Shown here piece after piece: positions 1 through 6,249 of a DNA stretch of 8,505 bases; positions within the stretch are counted from its first letter, which is position 1; each line of letters opens with the position of its first letter. A program made the translations under genes and the position numbers. The DNA comes from Deltaproteobacteria bacterium (GTDB lineage Bacteria > Desulfobacterota > Desulfomonilia > UBA1062): assembly GCA_020053185.1 (NCBI GenBank), contig JAGVNP010000138.1, positions 1 through 8,505 on the forward strand, read 5' to 3'. Under the pieces are notes generated by a model that saw only the letters and a list, made by a program, of their open reading frames with translations, was not told the DNA's origin and did no database searches.

Positions 1-707
1 CCACGCAGCTCGGCTGTGCCATGGGCTGCAAATTCTGCTGCACCGCTACCCTGGGTTTTAAACGGAATCTGAGTACAGGAGAGATCGTTTCACAGGTAAT
101 ATATCCTCTCAAACATTTCACGGACAAAAACATCACCAATGTGGTGTTCATGGGAATGGGAGAGCCGCTTCTTAATTATGAAAATCTTATAAATGCCATC
201 TCGATCCTGCGCGATGATCTTGGCCCAAGCATGTCCAGAAGAAAGATCACTGTATCAACCTGCGGTATTGTGCCAGCAATCGCTAACCTTTATCGCGATG
301 CTGAGGTAGGGCTTGCGGTATCTCTCAATGCACCGACTGACGAGATTCGCAGCAAGATCATGCCCATCAATAAAAAATATCCGTTAAAGGAGCTTGTGGG
401 GGCCTTGAAAAAATATCCTCTCCCCAAACGTTCCAGGATTACGATCGAGTATGTGCTGTTAAAAGGCGTGAATGACCGCATCGATGATGCCAAAGCGCTT
501 TTAAAAACATTGGCCGGAACAAGGATGAAGGTAAATCTCATACCCTTTAATCCATGGCCTGGTGCTGGGTTTGAAGCCCCGGCTGCAGAAGATGTGCTTG
601 CGTTCCAAAACTATTTGCGCGCACATCACGGAGGTGTCATGATACGGAAAGAGAGAGGAAAAGACATCATGGCTGCATGCGGTCAACTTGCAGGAGGGAA
701 AAAATGA
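1..707 (+). CDS. rlmN: 23S rRNA (adenine(2503)-C2)-methyltransferase RlmN, 3' part
   Basis: This radical SAM enzyme methylates C2 of A2503 in 23S rRNA; the family also acts on A37 of some tRNAs. The 5' end lies outside the window. The frame is open from base 3, 234 residues are visible, and roughly the first third of a typical ~350-residue protein is missing. The [4Fe-4S]-binding CX3CX2C motif (CAMGCKFC) is at bases 15-38. It is followed by the family motifs GMGEPLLNYENL, VSTCGIVPAI and the SLNAPTDEIRSKIMPIN stretch. The C-terminal AACGQLAG carries the methyl-accepting catalytic Cys (codon 678-680), equivalent to E. coli C355. The second catalytic Cys (E. coli C118) would lie upstream of the window. 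The TGA stop overlaps the ATG of the next gene as ATGA, so the two are probably translationally coupled. The promoter is outside the window. The identification is secure. Confidence 0.97.
   Translation, partial: TQLGCAMGCKFCCTATLGFKRNLSTGEIVSQVIYPLKHFTDKNITNVVFMGMGEPLLNYENLINAISILRDDLGPSMSRRKITVSTCGIVPAIANLYRDAEVGLAVSLNAPTDEIRSKIMPINKKYPLKELVGALKKYPLPKRSRITIEYVLLKGVNDRIDDAKALLKTLAGTRMKVNLIPFNPWPGAGFEAPAAEDVLAFQNYLRAHHGGVMIRKERGKDIMAACGQLAGGKK
692..698 (+). promoter_or_regulatory. Ribosome binding site fixing the COG2187 start
   Basis: AGGAGGG lies 5 nt before ATG 704, inside the last codons of rlmN. It supports 704 over the upstream in-frame ATG at 677. Confidence 0.85.
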
Positions 708-1708
708 GCGACCTTATCGAATACATGAAAGACCCAAAAAATTATCCGGACAAACCAGAATCGATAGCCCTGGTGCAGACTCACATCTCATGGGTTTTTA
801 TCGGAGATATGTATGTATACAAACTCAAAAAGCCGGTTGATTTTGGATTTCTTGATTTCACCACTCTTGAAAAAAGGAAATTTTTTGTAGAGGAAGAGCT
901 CAGGCTCAATAGTCGTTTTTCTCCTGATCTTTATCTTGATGTAGTTCCTATCTCTAAAAAGGGAGAGAAGTTTATTTTGAATGATTCTTCCAATGTGTTC
1001 GAATACGCACTTAAGATGAAAAAAATCAATGAAGACAATCTGCTCAATAATCTACTTGCTTCAGGCAAGGTCTCGGATCAGATAATGGGGCGGGTGGGTC
1101 GGCATATTGCCGAAGTGTATGGAAAGATTCCAAGCGATGAAAAATCAAGATCTTACGGCTCATTGGACACAATTGCAAAAAATGTCATGGAAAATTTTGA
1201 GCAAACTGAAAAATACATTGGCGGGCCAAAATCAAAACAGGACCATAAGATTATGCAGACATGGTCTGCGGATTTTATGAAGAACAATAAAGGGCTTTTT
1301 CAAAAAAGAATTGATGAAGGACATATAAAAGACTGCCACGGAGATCTTCATCTTCAGCATATCTGCGTTGATGACAAAAAAATATTCATCTTTGACTGCA
1401 TTGAATTCAACGAGAGGTTCAGATTTGGTGATGTGGCATCTGATGTTGCATTTCTTGCAATGGATCTTGACTATAACGGGTATCCGGATTTTGGACAAAA
1501 CTTTGTCAATGCATACATTGAAACATCAGGCGATACAGGTCTGGCTGAAGTGCTTAAGTTTTATAAAGTATACAGGGCATATGTGCGGGCTAAGGTTACC
1601 TCGTTCATGCTTGATGATAAAGGTTTAAGCGAATCAGTAAAGGAAGATGCATTCAAGAAGGCAAAGAGCTACTACGATCTTGCATTCAGTTATATAAAAG
1701 AGAAATGA
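704..1708 (+). CDS. COG2187 family kinase (aminoglycoside phosphotransferase fold), stand-alone form
   Basis: This 334-residue protein has a protein-kinase-like/APH fold. The N-terminal lobe contains THISWVFIGDMYVYKLKKPVDFGFLDF (residues 26-52 in sense), where K40, K42 or K43 may contact ATP. The catalytic loop HGDLHLQH is at residues 212-219, with D214 as the expected catalytic base. The metal-binding Asp is probably D231 in FDCIEF, and SDVAFLAMDLD follows near 246. The true substrate of this family is not known to me. The name comes from the fold and is not evidence for antibiotic resistance. I chose ATG 704 because AGGAGGG (692-698) sits 5 nt upstream and the ATG overlaps the rlmN stop. 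An in-frame ATG at 677 would lie inside rlmN and lacks this site. The 3' end overlaps the PHP gene as ATGA. In many bacteria this domain is fused to a COG0645 P-loop kinase; here that partner is a separate gene at 2610-3212. Confidence 0.88.
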   Translation: MSDLIEYMKDPKNYPDKPESIALVQTHISWVFIGDMYVYKLKKPVDFGFLDFTTLEKRKFFVEEELRLNSRFSPDLYLDVVPISKKGEKFILNDSSNVFEYALKMKKINEDNLLNNLLASGKVSDQIMGRVGRHIAEVYGKIPSDEKSRSYGSLDTIAKNVMENFEQTEKYIGGPKSKQDHKIMQTWSADFMKNNKGLFQKRIDEGHIKDCHGDLHLQHICVDDKKIFIFDCIEFNERFRFGDVASDVAFLAMDLDYNGYPDFGQNFVNAYIETSGDTGLAEVLKFYKVYRAYVRAKVTSFMLDDKGLSESVKEDAFKKAKSYYDLAFSYIKEK

Positions 1709-2577
1709 AGATTGATCTTCACGTCCATTCAAAAGAAGGCTCTGATGGAAACATGTCTGTCTCCGGGATTTTTGCAGAGGCAGAAAAACGCGGGATCGGA
1801 CTTATCTCAATCACAGACCATGATTCCGTTGATGTACAGGAAGCAGCCCAAAAACTTGCGCAAAAGCACCACATAAACTATCTTTGCGGTGTAGAACTTA
1901 ATGTAACTTTTTCCCATCCTGGCTATAGCAAAGGCAAGCAAGTATCTCTGGATTTTCTCGGATACAGCTTTGATATCCACAATCAGGCACTGCGTGATAA
2001 GCTCGCAGAGCTCAAGCGATATCGCGAAATTCGCGCAAAAAAGATCCTGGATAATATAAATGAAGAATTCAAAAAACAGGGGCTTCCTCTGCTTACTCAA
2101 AAAGACTTGCTGGCGATCCAGGCAACGGTTGATGGGATATTTGCCAGACCGCATATTGCAAATTATATGATTGAAAAAGGTATTGTCGCAGATAAGCAAG
2201 AGGCTTTCGATAAATATCTTGTAAAATGTGATGTGCCCAAGATGCCATTACTACTCGCTGAGGCATCTGCGATTATTCATGATGCCGGAGGAAAGCTGAT
2301 TCTGGCTCATCCGAATGATCCAAACGGGACATCTCTTGTGGCTCTTACAAAAGATATCAGGGAACAGCAAAAGATCATCCTTGAATGCATGATTTTGTTT
2401 ATTGACGGAATAGAATGCTGGCATTCGCGGCATGATGAAAAAACCATAGATTCCTATGTTGGTTTTGCTCGTGAAAACAATCTTCTTGCTACAGGAGGAT
2501 CAGATTGCCACCAGCAGCCAGTGATTATGGGCACTGTCGATGTCCCTGATTATGTAGCTTATCAGTTTGGTTTTTGA
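1705..2577 (+). CDS. PHP-domain metal-dependent phosphoesterase, RNase AM/YciV-like (COG0613)
   Basis: This 290-residue protein matches the length and motif order of the COG0613 PHP family, which includes E. coli YciV/RNase AM (a 5'-3' exonuclease that trims 5' ends of rRNAs and removes phosphate from 3',5'-nucleotide bisphosphates). The expected metal ligands are all visible: DLHVH (D4, H6, H8), ITDHD (D38-D40), GVE (E64), ARPH (H150), LAHP (H202) and GSDCH (D267, H269). ECWHSRH (H240 region) matches the family segment just before the last motif. The ATG overlaps the stop of the COG2187 gene as ATGA. The ribosome binding site is weak (AAAGAGA), which suggests dependence on translational coupling. 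The family call is firm. The exact substrate is inferred, since COG0613 members differ in activity. Confidence 0.9.
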   Translation: MKIDLHVHSKEGSDGNMSVSGIFAEAEKRGIGLISITDHDSVDVQEAAQKLAQKHHINYLCGVELNVTFSHPGYSKGKQVSLDFLGYSFDIHNQALRDKLAELKRYREIRAKKILDNINEEFKKQGLPLLTQKDLLAIQATVDGIFARPHIANYMIEKGIVADKQEAFDKYLVKCDVPKMPLLLAEASAIIHDAGGKLILAHPNDPNGTSLVALTKDIREQQKIILECMILFIDGIECWHSRHDEKTIDSYVGFARENNLLATGGSDCHQQPVIMGTVDVPDYVAYQFGF

Positions 2578-2609
2578 TATGATAGAGGAAGTGAAAAGAA
2601 AGGGATCAG

Positions 2610-3212
2610 ATGAGACAGCCGTTTATTGAATTCATGCAGAAAAACCTGGGGGATAATACAGTGCTGATCGCCTGCGGTCTCCCTGCATCATATAAGACAG
2701 AGACCACTGAAGTTATTGCAAAGCTCAAGGGCTACAAAATATTAAGGACAGATCTCATCCGTGTTGAGGTGCTTAAGGGGGAAGATATTTTTGATGAAAA
2801 AGTAGCTTCAAGCATGGACAAGAGAAAACTTGTATATGATGCAATGTTCAAGCTTGCAGACGAGTGTGCTGCAAAAGGAGAAAGCATTATCCTTGATGCC
2901 ACCTTTATCACGCAATCTTTGAGACGGCGCGCTGCAGAGGTGGCAGCAAAAAACAACAAAACATTTGTTATCCAACAGACGCAGTGTCCACAACAGGTGT
3001 CGCTGGAGCGGATCTCAAAAAGGACAAAAGAAAAATACGAATCCAATGCGCTCACTGAAGAGGCATATCTTAATAACAAGAAGAAGTTCGAGAAAGTTGA
3101 TCTTGATGATCTTAAAACGCTTTACCCTAACTTGAAAATTGTGCATCTTCTGGTGAACACCACTTCTGATAAAGAGGATGAATGGTTTGTGATCGGAAAA
3201 AAAGTCCGATAG
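2610..3212 (+). CDS. P-loop kinase-like protein (COG0645/AAA_33 type) with degenerate Walker A
   Basis: This 200-residue single-domain protein looks like a zeta-toxin/polynucleotide-kinase-type P-loop phosphotransferase. The P-loop is at residues 23-30, GLPASYKT. It keeps Lys29 and Thr30, but the glycine normally preceding the Lys is Tyr28. Downstream landmarks fit the family: LRTDLIR (45-51), SIILDATF (92-99, a Walker B-like strand ending at D96), a Cys-containing QTQCP segment near 123-127, and an Arg-rich helix around 132-138 (ERISKRT) that would form the lid. The substrate is unknown. It follows the PHP gene by 32 nt, and AAAGGGA (2599-2605) precedes ATG 2610. It is probably the last gene of the rlmN cluster. 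The related domain is commonly the C-terminal half of COG2187-COG0645 fusion proteins, so it may work with the 704-1708 product (inference). Confidence 0.82.
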   Translation: MRQPFIEFMQKNLGDNTVLIACGLPASYKTETTEVIAKLKGYKILRTDLIRVEVLKGEDIFDEKVASSMDKRKLVYDAMFKLADECAAKGESIILDATFITQSLRRRAAEVAAKNNKTFVIQQTQCPQQVSLERISKRTKEKYESNALTEEAYLNNKKKFEKVDLDDLKTLYPNLKIVHLLVNTTSDKEDEWFVIGKKVR

Positions 3213-3217
3213 TTTTT
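3192..3217 (+). terminator. Probable intrinsic terminator overlapping the P-loop kinase stop codon
   Basis: ATCGGA (3192-3197) and TCCGAT (3205-3210) form a perfect 6-bp stem with a 7-nt loop, followed by AG and TTTTT (3213-3217). The TAG stop (3210-3212) begins at the base of the stem. The stem is short with three GC pairs, so termination may be partial. It sits where the rlmN cluster would be expected to end. Confidence 0.55.
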
Positions 3218-3238
3218 AATAAATAAAGGAGAACTTTA

Positions 3239-4012
3239 ATGAAGAAGATAATAATACTCGCACTGGTTGTATGTATCTTTACCGGATGCAGTACGACATT
3301 TAATGAAAAAAGGCAGACCTCGCGGTCTATGTTAGGGTTTGCCATGCTCAAGCTTACAGAAAATGATATAGATGGTGCGCTTTTCGAGCTGAATAAGGCT
3401 AAAGAAGTTAATCCCAAAGATGCCGAGGTATACTATGGTCTTGCCCTTGTCTGTAAAGAGTTGGGACGTAATGTTCAGGCTATTGAGTATTGCAACAAAG
3501 CGATAAAGTATAGTGGCAAGCTTAAGGAAGAACATCCCGGCATAAAAGGCGAAGCATACAATCTTAAAGGAATTATTCTTTTCAGCCAGCGGGAAAATGA
3601 TGATGCCCTAAGCGCATTTGATCGTGCACTGGATGATGAGTCATACCAGACACCAGAGTATGCCTGGAAGAATATTGCAGAGGTTTATATTTCGTTAAAG
3701 GATGCAGACAAAGCAAAGAAAGCGCTTGAAGAATCTCTTTCCGACAACACGCACTATGCCCCGGCATGGGAAGCCTTATCCAGGGTGTATATAATTAAAG
3801 GAGAGCGTGATACAGCCATAAATGCGCTCGAGCATGCAGTTTTTGAATTTCCGGGATACACAGAGGCGCATTGGGGTTTGTCCCAGATTTATATTGAAAA
3901 GGGGCAAAAATCCGAGGCGATAAGCCATTTAAAAGAAGTTGTGAAGCTGGATGAAAAAGGGTCTTATGGCCAGGCAGCCTCAAAAAAGCTAAGAGAGCTT
4001 GGAGTGGAATAA
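3239..4012 (+). CDS. TPR lipoprotein, PilF/Tgl-like
   Basis: This 257-residue protein has an N-terminal lipoprotein signal: KK at 2-3, a hydrophobic stretch 4-14, and a probable lipidated Cys17 in IFTGC. Phe at -3 departs from the usual Leu, but G-C and the charge/hydrophobic pattern fit. About six TPR helix pairs follow, roughly 30-60, 61-93, 103-135, 137-170, 172-204 and 205-238. The segment FDRALDDESYQTPEYAWKNIAE, given here by its positions 127-148, matches the pattern typical of PilF/PilW/Tgl, the outer-membrane pilotin for type IV pilus secretin assembly. No other pilus gene is in the window, so the pilus role is inferred and a generic TPR scaffold is possible. AAAGGAGAA (3225-3233) precedes ATG 3239. 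The gene follows a probable terminator, and I could not find a clear promoter in the 26-nt gap. Its last 24 bp overlap mnmG on the opposite strand. Confidence 0.85.
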   Translation: MKKIIILALVVCIFTGCSTTFNEKRQTSRSMLGFAMLKLTENDIDGALFELNKAKEVNPKDAEVYYGLALVCKELGRNVQAIEYCNKAIKYSGKLKEEHPGIKGEAYNLKGIILFSQRENDDALSAFDRALDDESYQTPEYAWKNIAEVYISLKDADKAKKALEESLSDNTHYAPAWEALSRVYIIKGERDTAINALEHAVFEFPGYTEAHWGLSQIYIEKGQKSEAISHLKEVVKLDEKGSYGQAASKKLRELGVE

Positions 4013-5839
4013 TTTTAAGCCAATCTGAATAGCTTGAAGCCCTGCTGGGGTCATTCCTTCAATACGGGAGGCCTGACCTAGAGTTTTCGGTCTTATTGAA
4101 GAAAGCCTTGTTTTAAGTTCATTAGAGAGACCGGATATTTTTTCATAATTGAGATTATCAGGCAGAATAAGCTCCTCCAGATTTTTGAACCGCTCGATAT
4201 CCCTTTGTTGTCTTTTGATATAACCTTCGTATTTTATCTCAATCTCAAGCTCTGTCATTGCCAGAGGTTGGATCTTTTCCATAAGGCCTTGATCCACAAG
4301 ATCCTGTATTTTTATTTCCGGCCTCTTGAGGAGTTGTTCTATGGAGCTTTTTTCAGTGGGTTTGTCATGCTCTGTATTATATTTTTCAGGTATCGATACA
4401 TAAGTTTTTGAAAAATATTCCCTTGTTTCTTGTATCTGGCGTTGGATATTTTGGATGTTCTCAAATCTTTCTTTTTTGATCAAGCCGAGGTTTTTTGCAT
4501 ATTCTGAGAGTCTGAATATGGCATTGGTCTCTCTCAGCATGAGCCTGTGCTCAGAGCGGGATGTGAATATGCGGTATGGCTCGCTGGTTCCTTTTGTTAT
4601 GAGGTCATCTATCATCACCCAGATGTATGTCTGTGATCTGTCGAGTATAAAAGGTTTTTCCCCTCTGGCTGCTAGCGCTGCATTAATACCTGCAATAAGT
4701 CCCTGTGCCGCTGCCTCTTCATAGCCTGAGGTTCCGTTTATCTGGCCTGCAAGATAAAGCCCTTTAACGGTCTTTGTCTGGAGGGTAGAATCAAGCTGAT
4801 GGGGAAGCACATAGTCATATTCAATGGCATATGCTGGCTTTACAATCTCTACCTTTTCAAGACCAGGTACAGATTGTACGATCTTCCATTGAAGATCCAC
4901 AGGCATTGAATTCCCAAGTCCTGATGCATACACCTCTTTTGTATCAAGACCTTCCGGCTCGATAATGATCTGATGCCCATCTCTGTCGCCGAATTTCATG
5001 ATTTTGTCCTCCAGGGAAGGACAGTATCGTGCAGGTTTTCCTGTGATGGCGCCTGAGTAAAGAGGGCTTAAACAAATATTATCCCTTATAAGCGCATGGG
5101 TTATTGGTGTAGTCTTTGTAATATAGCAAGGCACTTGAGGGAGGGTAGGCTGCGGAGAGGAAAAACCGAGTGGCATGAATTCTTCATCAGGATCCTGTCG
5201 TTTCAGTGAAGCCAGATTTATGGTATCCCCATTCAATCTCGGAGGAGTTCCGGTCTTGAATCTACCCAGGCTGAAGCCAAGATTTTTTAAGGAATCCGGC
5301 AACTCATACGCTCCTTCTTCTCCAACCCTTCCTGCAGGTGTTTTTGTCTCTCCAATATGGATGAGGCCCGAGAGAAAGGTTCCGGTTGCAATAACTACTG
5401 CCTTTGCCGGATAAAAAATCCCCTGATAATCTTTTACCCCCTTAATTTTTCCGTCTGTTATCTCAATGGTATCAATTCTCGACTGGATGATGTGTATTGA
5501 TTCTTGCTTCTCGAGTTTTGCCCTGACTGCTTTTTCATACAGAAACCGGTCGTTCTGTGTCCTGGTTGCACGCACAGCAGGGCCCTTTTTCATGTTCAAT
5601 ACCTTGTACTGGATAGCAGTTGCATCTGCTACCTCTGCCATAAGTCCGCCGAGAGCATCGATTTCCTTTACCAGGTGGCTTTTTCCAAGGCCTCCTATTG
5701 AAGGACTGCATGGCATTCTGCCGATAGCATCGAGATGCAGGGTAAATAGGCCCACACATAGTCCCATCTTTGATGCAGCATAAGCTGCCTCAGCACCTGC
5801 ATGCCCGGCACCAATCACGATGACGTCAAAGCTTTCCAT
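3989..5839 (-). CDS. mnmG: tRNA uridine-5-carboxymethylaminomethyl synthesis enzyme MnmG
   Basis: With MnmE, this FAD enzyme installs the (carboxymethyl)aminomethyl group at C5 of wobble U34 in several tRNAs, using methylene-tetrahydrofolate and NADH. The 616-residue product has normal length. The N-terminal FAD-binding Rossmann motif is VIGAGHAGAEAA (8-19). Both conserved cysteines are present: C44 in RMPCSPSIGGLGK and C273 in the family signature GKPARYCPSLEDK (267-279). The second signature, AGQINGTSGYEEAAAQG, is at 364-380, RSEHRLMLR is at 428-436, and the C-terminal MnmE/tRNA-binding domain ends with the conserved ASRIEGMTPA (590-599). ATG 5839 places the FAD motif at the usual distance from the N-terminus. 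The ribosome binding site is weak (AGAGAC, about 10 nt upstream). No rsmG, parA or parB, frequent neighbours elsewhere, is seen. I found no convincing promoter in the upstream 150 bp. Confidence 0.98.
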   Translation of the reverse strand: MESFDVIVIGAGHAGAEAAYAASKMGLCVGLFTLHLDAIGRMPCSPSIGGLGKSHLVKEIDALGGLMAEVADATAIQYKVLNMKKGPAVRATRTQNDRFLYEKAVRAKLEKQESIHIIQSRIDTIEITDGKIKGVKDYQGIFYPAKAVVIATGTFLSGLIHIGETKTPAGRVGEEGAYELPDSLKNLGFSLGRFKTGTPPRLNGDTINLASLKRQDPDEEFMPLGFSSPQPTLPQVPCYITKTTPITHALIRDNICLSPLYSGAITGKPARYCPSLEDKIMKFGDRDGHQIIIEPEGLDTKEVYASGLGNSMPVDLQWKIVQSVPGLEKVEIVKPAYAIEYDYVLPHQLDSTLQTKTVKGLYLAGQINGTSGYEEAAAQGLIAGINAALAARGEKPFILDRSQTYIWVMIDDLITKGTSEPYRIFTSRSEHRLMLRETNAIFRLSEYAKNLGLIKKERFENIQNIQRQIQETREYFSKTYVSIPEKYNTEHDKPTEKSSIEQLLKRPEIKIQDLVDQGLMEKIQPLAMTELEIEIKYEGYIKRQQRDIERFKNLEELILPDNLNYEKISGLSNELKTRLSSIRPKTLGQASRIEGMTPAGLQAIQIGLKLFHSKLS

Positions 5840-5995
5840 GGAAATAGTCTCTAGTGCAAAAAAAACCTCTTTGCAAGTGCATGAAGAAAAGAAGGCTGAT
5901 GATCTTGAAAGGTTAAAACCATGATTGGAAAAGTAAGCCTTTTATGATATCTTCTTTCCGGTTGGCCTTAGATAGGCGGATAAAGGGTCAGAAAA

Positions 5996-6052
5996 GAGGA
6001 AAACTAACCCTATAGAGCTGAAGAACACTTGAAAAACCAGAGTGTTTTCCTC
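5996..6052. repeat. Inverted repeat with a competing inner hairpin
   Basis: GAGGAAAAC (5996-6004) is the exact reverse complement of GTTTTCCTC (6044-6052), with 39 nt between. Inside it, AACACT (6024-6029) pairs with AGTGTT (6041-6046). The two pairings share bases 6044-6046, so the full forms exclude each other, although a trimmed combination could coexist. It lies upstream of the candidate atp promoter, so it could act as DNA or as part of an mnmG-side transcript. Function is unknown. Confidence 0.5.
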
Positions 6053-6081
6053 GGAGTGGCTGTTTTTAAGGAATAAATTTC

Positions 6082-6110
6082 TTGACAGCATATAGGGGCA
6101 ATGGTAAAAA
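6082..6110 (+). promoter_or_regulatory. Candidate sigma70-type promoter for the atp operon
   Basis: A perfect -35 hexamer TTGACA (6082-6087) is followed by a 17-bp spacer and TAAAAA (6105-6110, 4 of 6 matches to TATAAT). A TGG directly before it adds an extended -10. Transcription would begin near 6117, leaving a ~270-nt leader before atpF' that includes the 40-codon ORF. It is the best promoter match in the divergent region. Confidence 0.45.
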
Positions 6111-6235
6111 AATGAGTGATTCACCATTCAGTTGTGTTAGAGGAGTTGGGGTGTAATCAAAAGGGTTTTTGGCAGTGCTGGATAGAAAAGCAAATTCCAG
6201 AAAATTTTAGTGCCTTCAAACTCTTAAAAAATTGC

Positions 6236-6242
6236 GGGGGAG
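6236..6242 (+). promoter_or_regulatory. Ribosome binding site of the 40-residue ORF
   Basis: GGGGGAG lies 7 nt before ATG 6250. Its sequence and spacing are identical to the atpF' site. It is the main support that the small ORF is translated. Confidence 0.45.
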
Positions 6243-6249
6243 AAGCTCC

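Noticed and set aside
677..703. Upstream in-frame ATG 677 as the COG2187 start
   Set aside because: It would place nine residues inside rlmN without a ribosome binding site. ATG 704 has AGGAGGG at 5 nt and an ATGA overlap, and the family N-terminus begins near it.
704..1708. Antibiotic resistance gene (aminoglycoside phosphotransferase)
   Set aside because: Only the fold matches. The motifs are those of the COG2187 family found in housekeeping contexts, and no resistance or mobile genes are nearby.
1807..2199. Long antisense frames inside the PHP gene and other genes (for example 6583-7098 and 8199-8444 on the - strand)
   Set aside because: They are shadows of well-supported genes with no motifs or ribosome binding sites of their own.
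3982..4000. Intrinsic terminator for mnmG on the - strand
   Set aside because: AAGCT-CTCTT-AGCTT followed by four T's is only a 5-bp, AT-rich stem within coding sequence. It is too weak to annotate, though nothing better exists.
5854..5881. GTGCAAA...TTTGCAAGTGC repeats just upstream of mnmG as an operator
   Set aside because: The pairings are five bases across an A-run and are shared with a low-complexity stretch. No promoter is placed to be controlled by them.
6008..6097. Inverted repeat CCCTATA / TATAGGG
   Set aside because: Seven bases separated by 76 nt, crossing the 5996-6052 repeat. This is expected by chance at this length.
5942..6127. 61-codon frame on the - strand upstream of mnmG
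   Set aside because: It has no ribosome binding site, no recognisable domain, and overlaps the inverted repeat and promoter candidate. It is probably chance.
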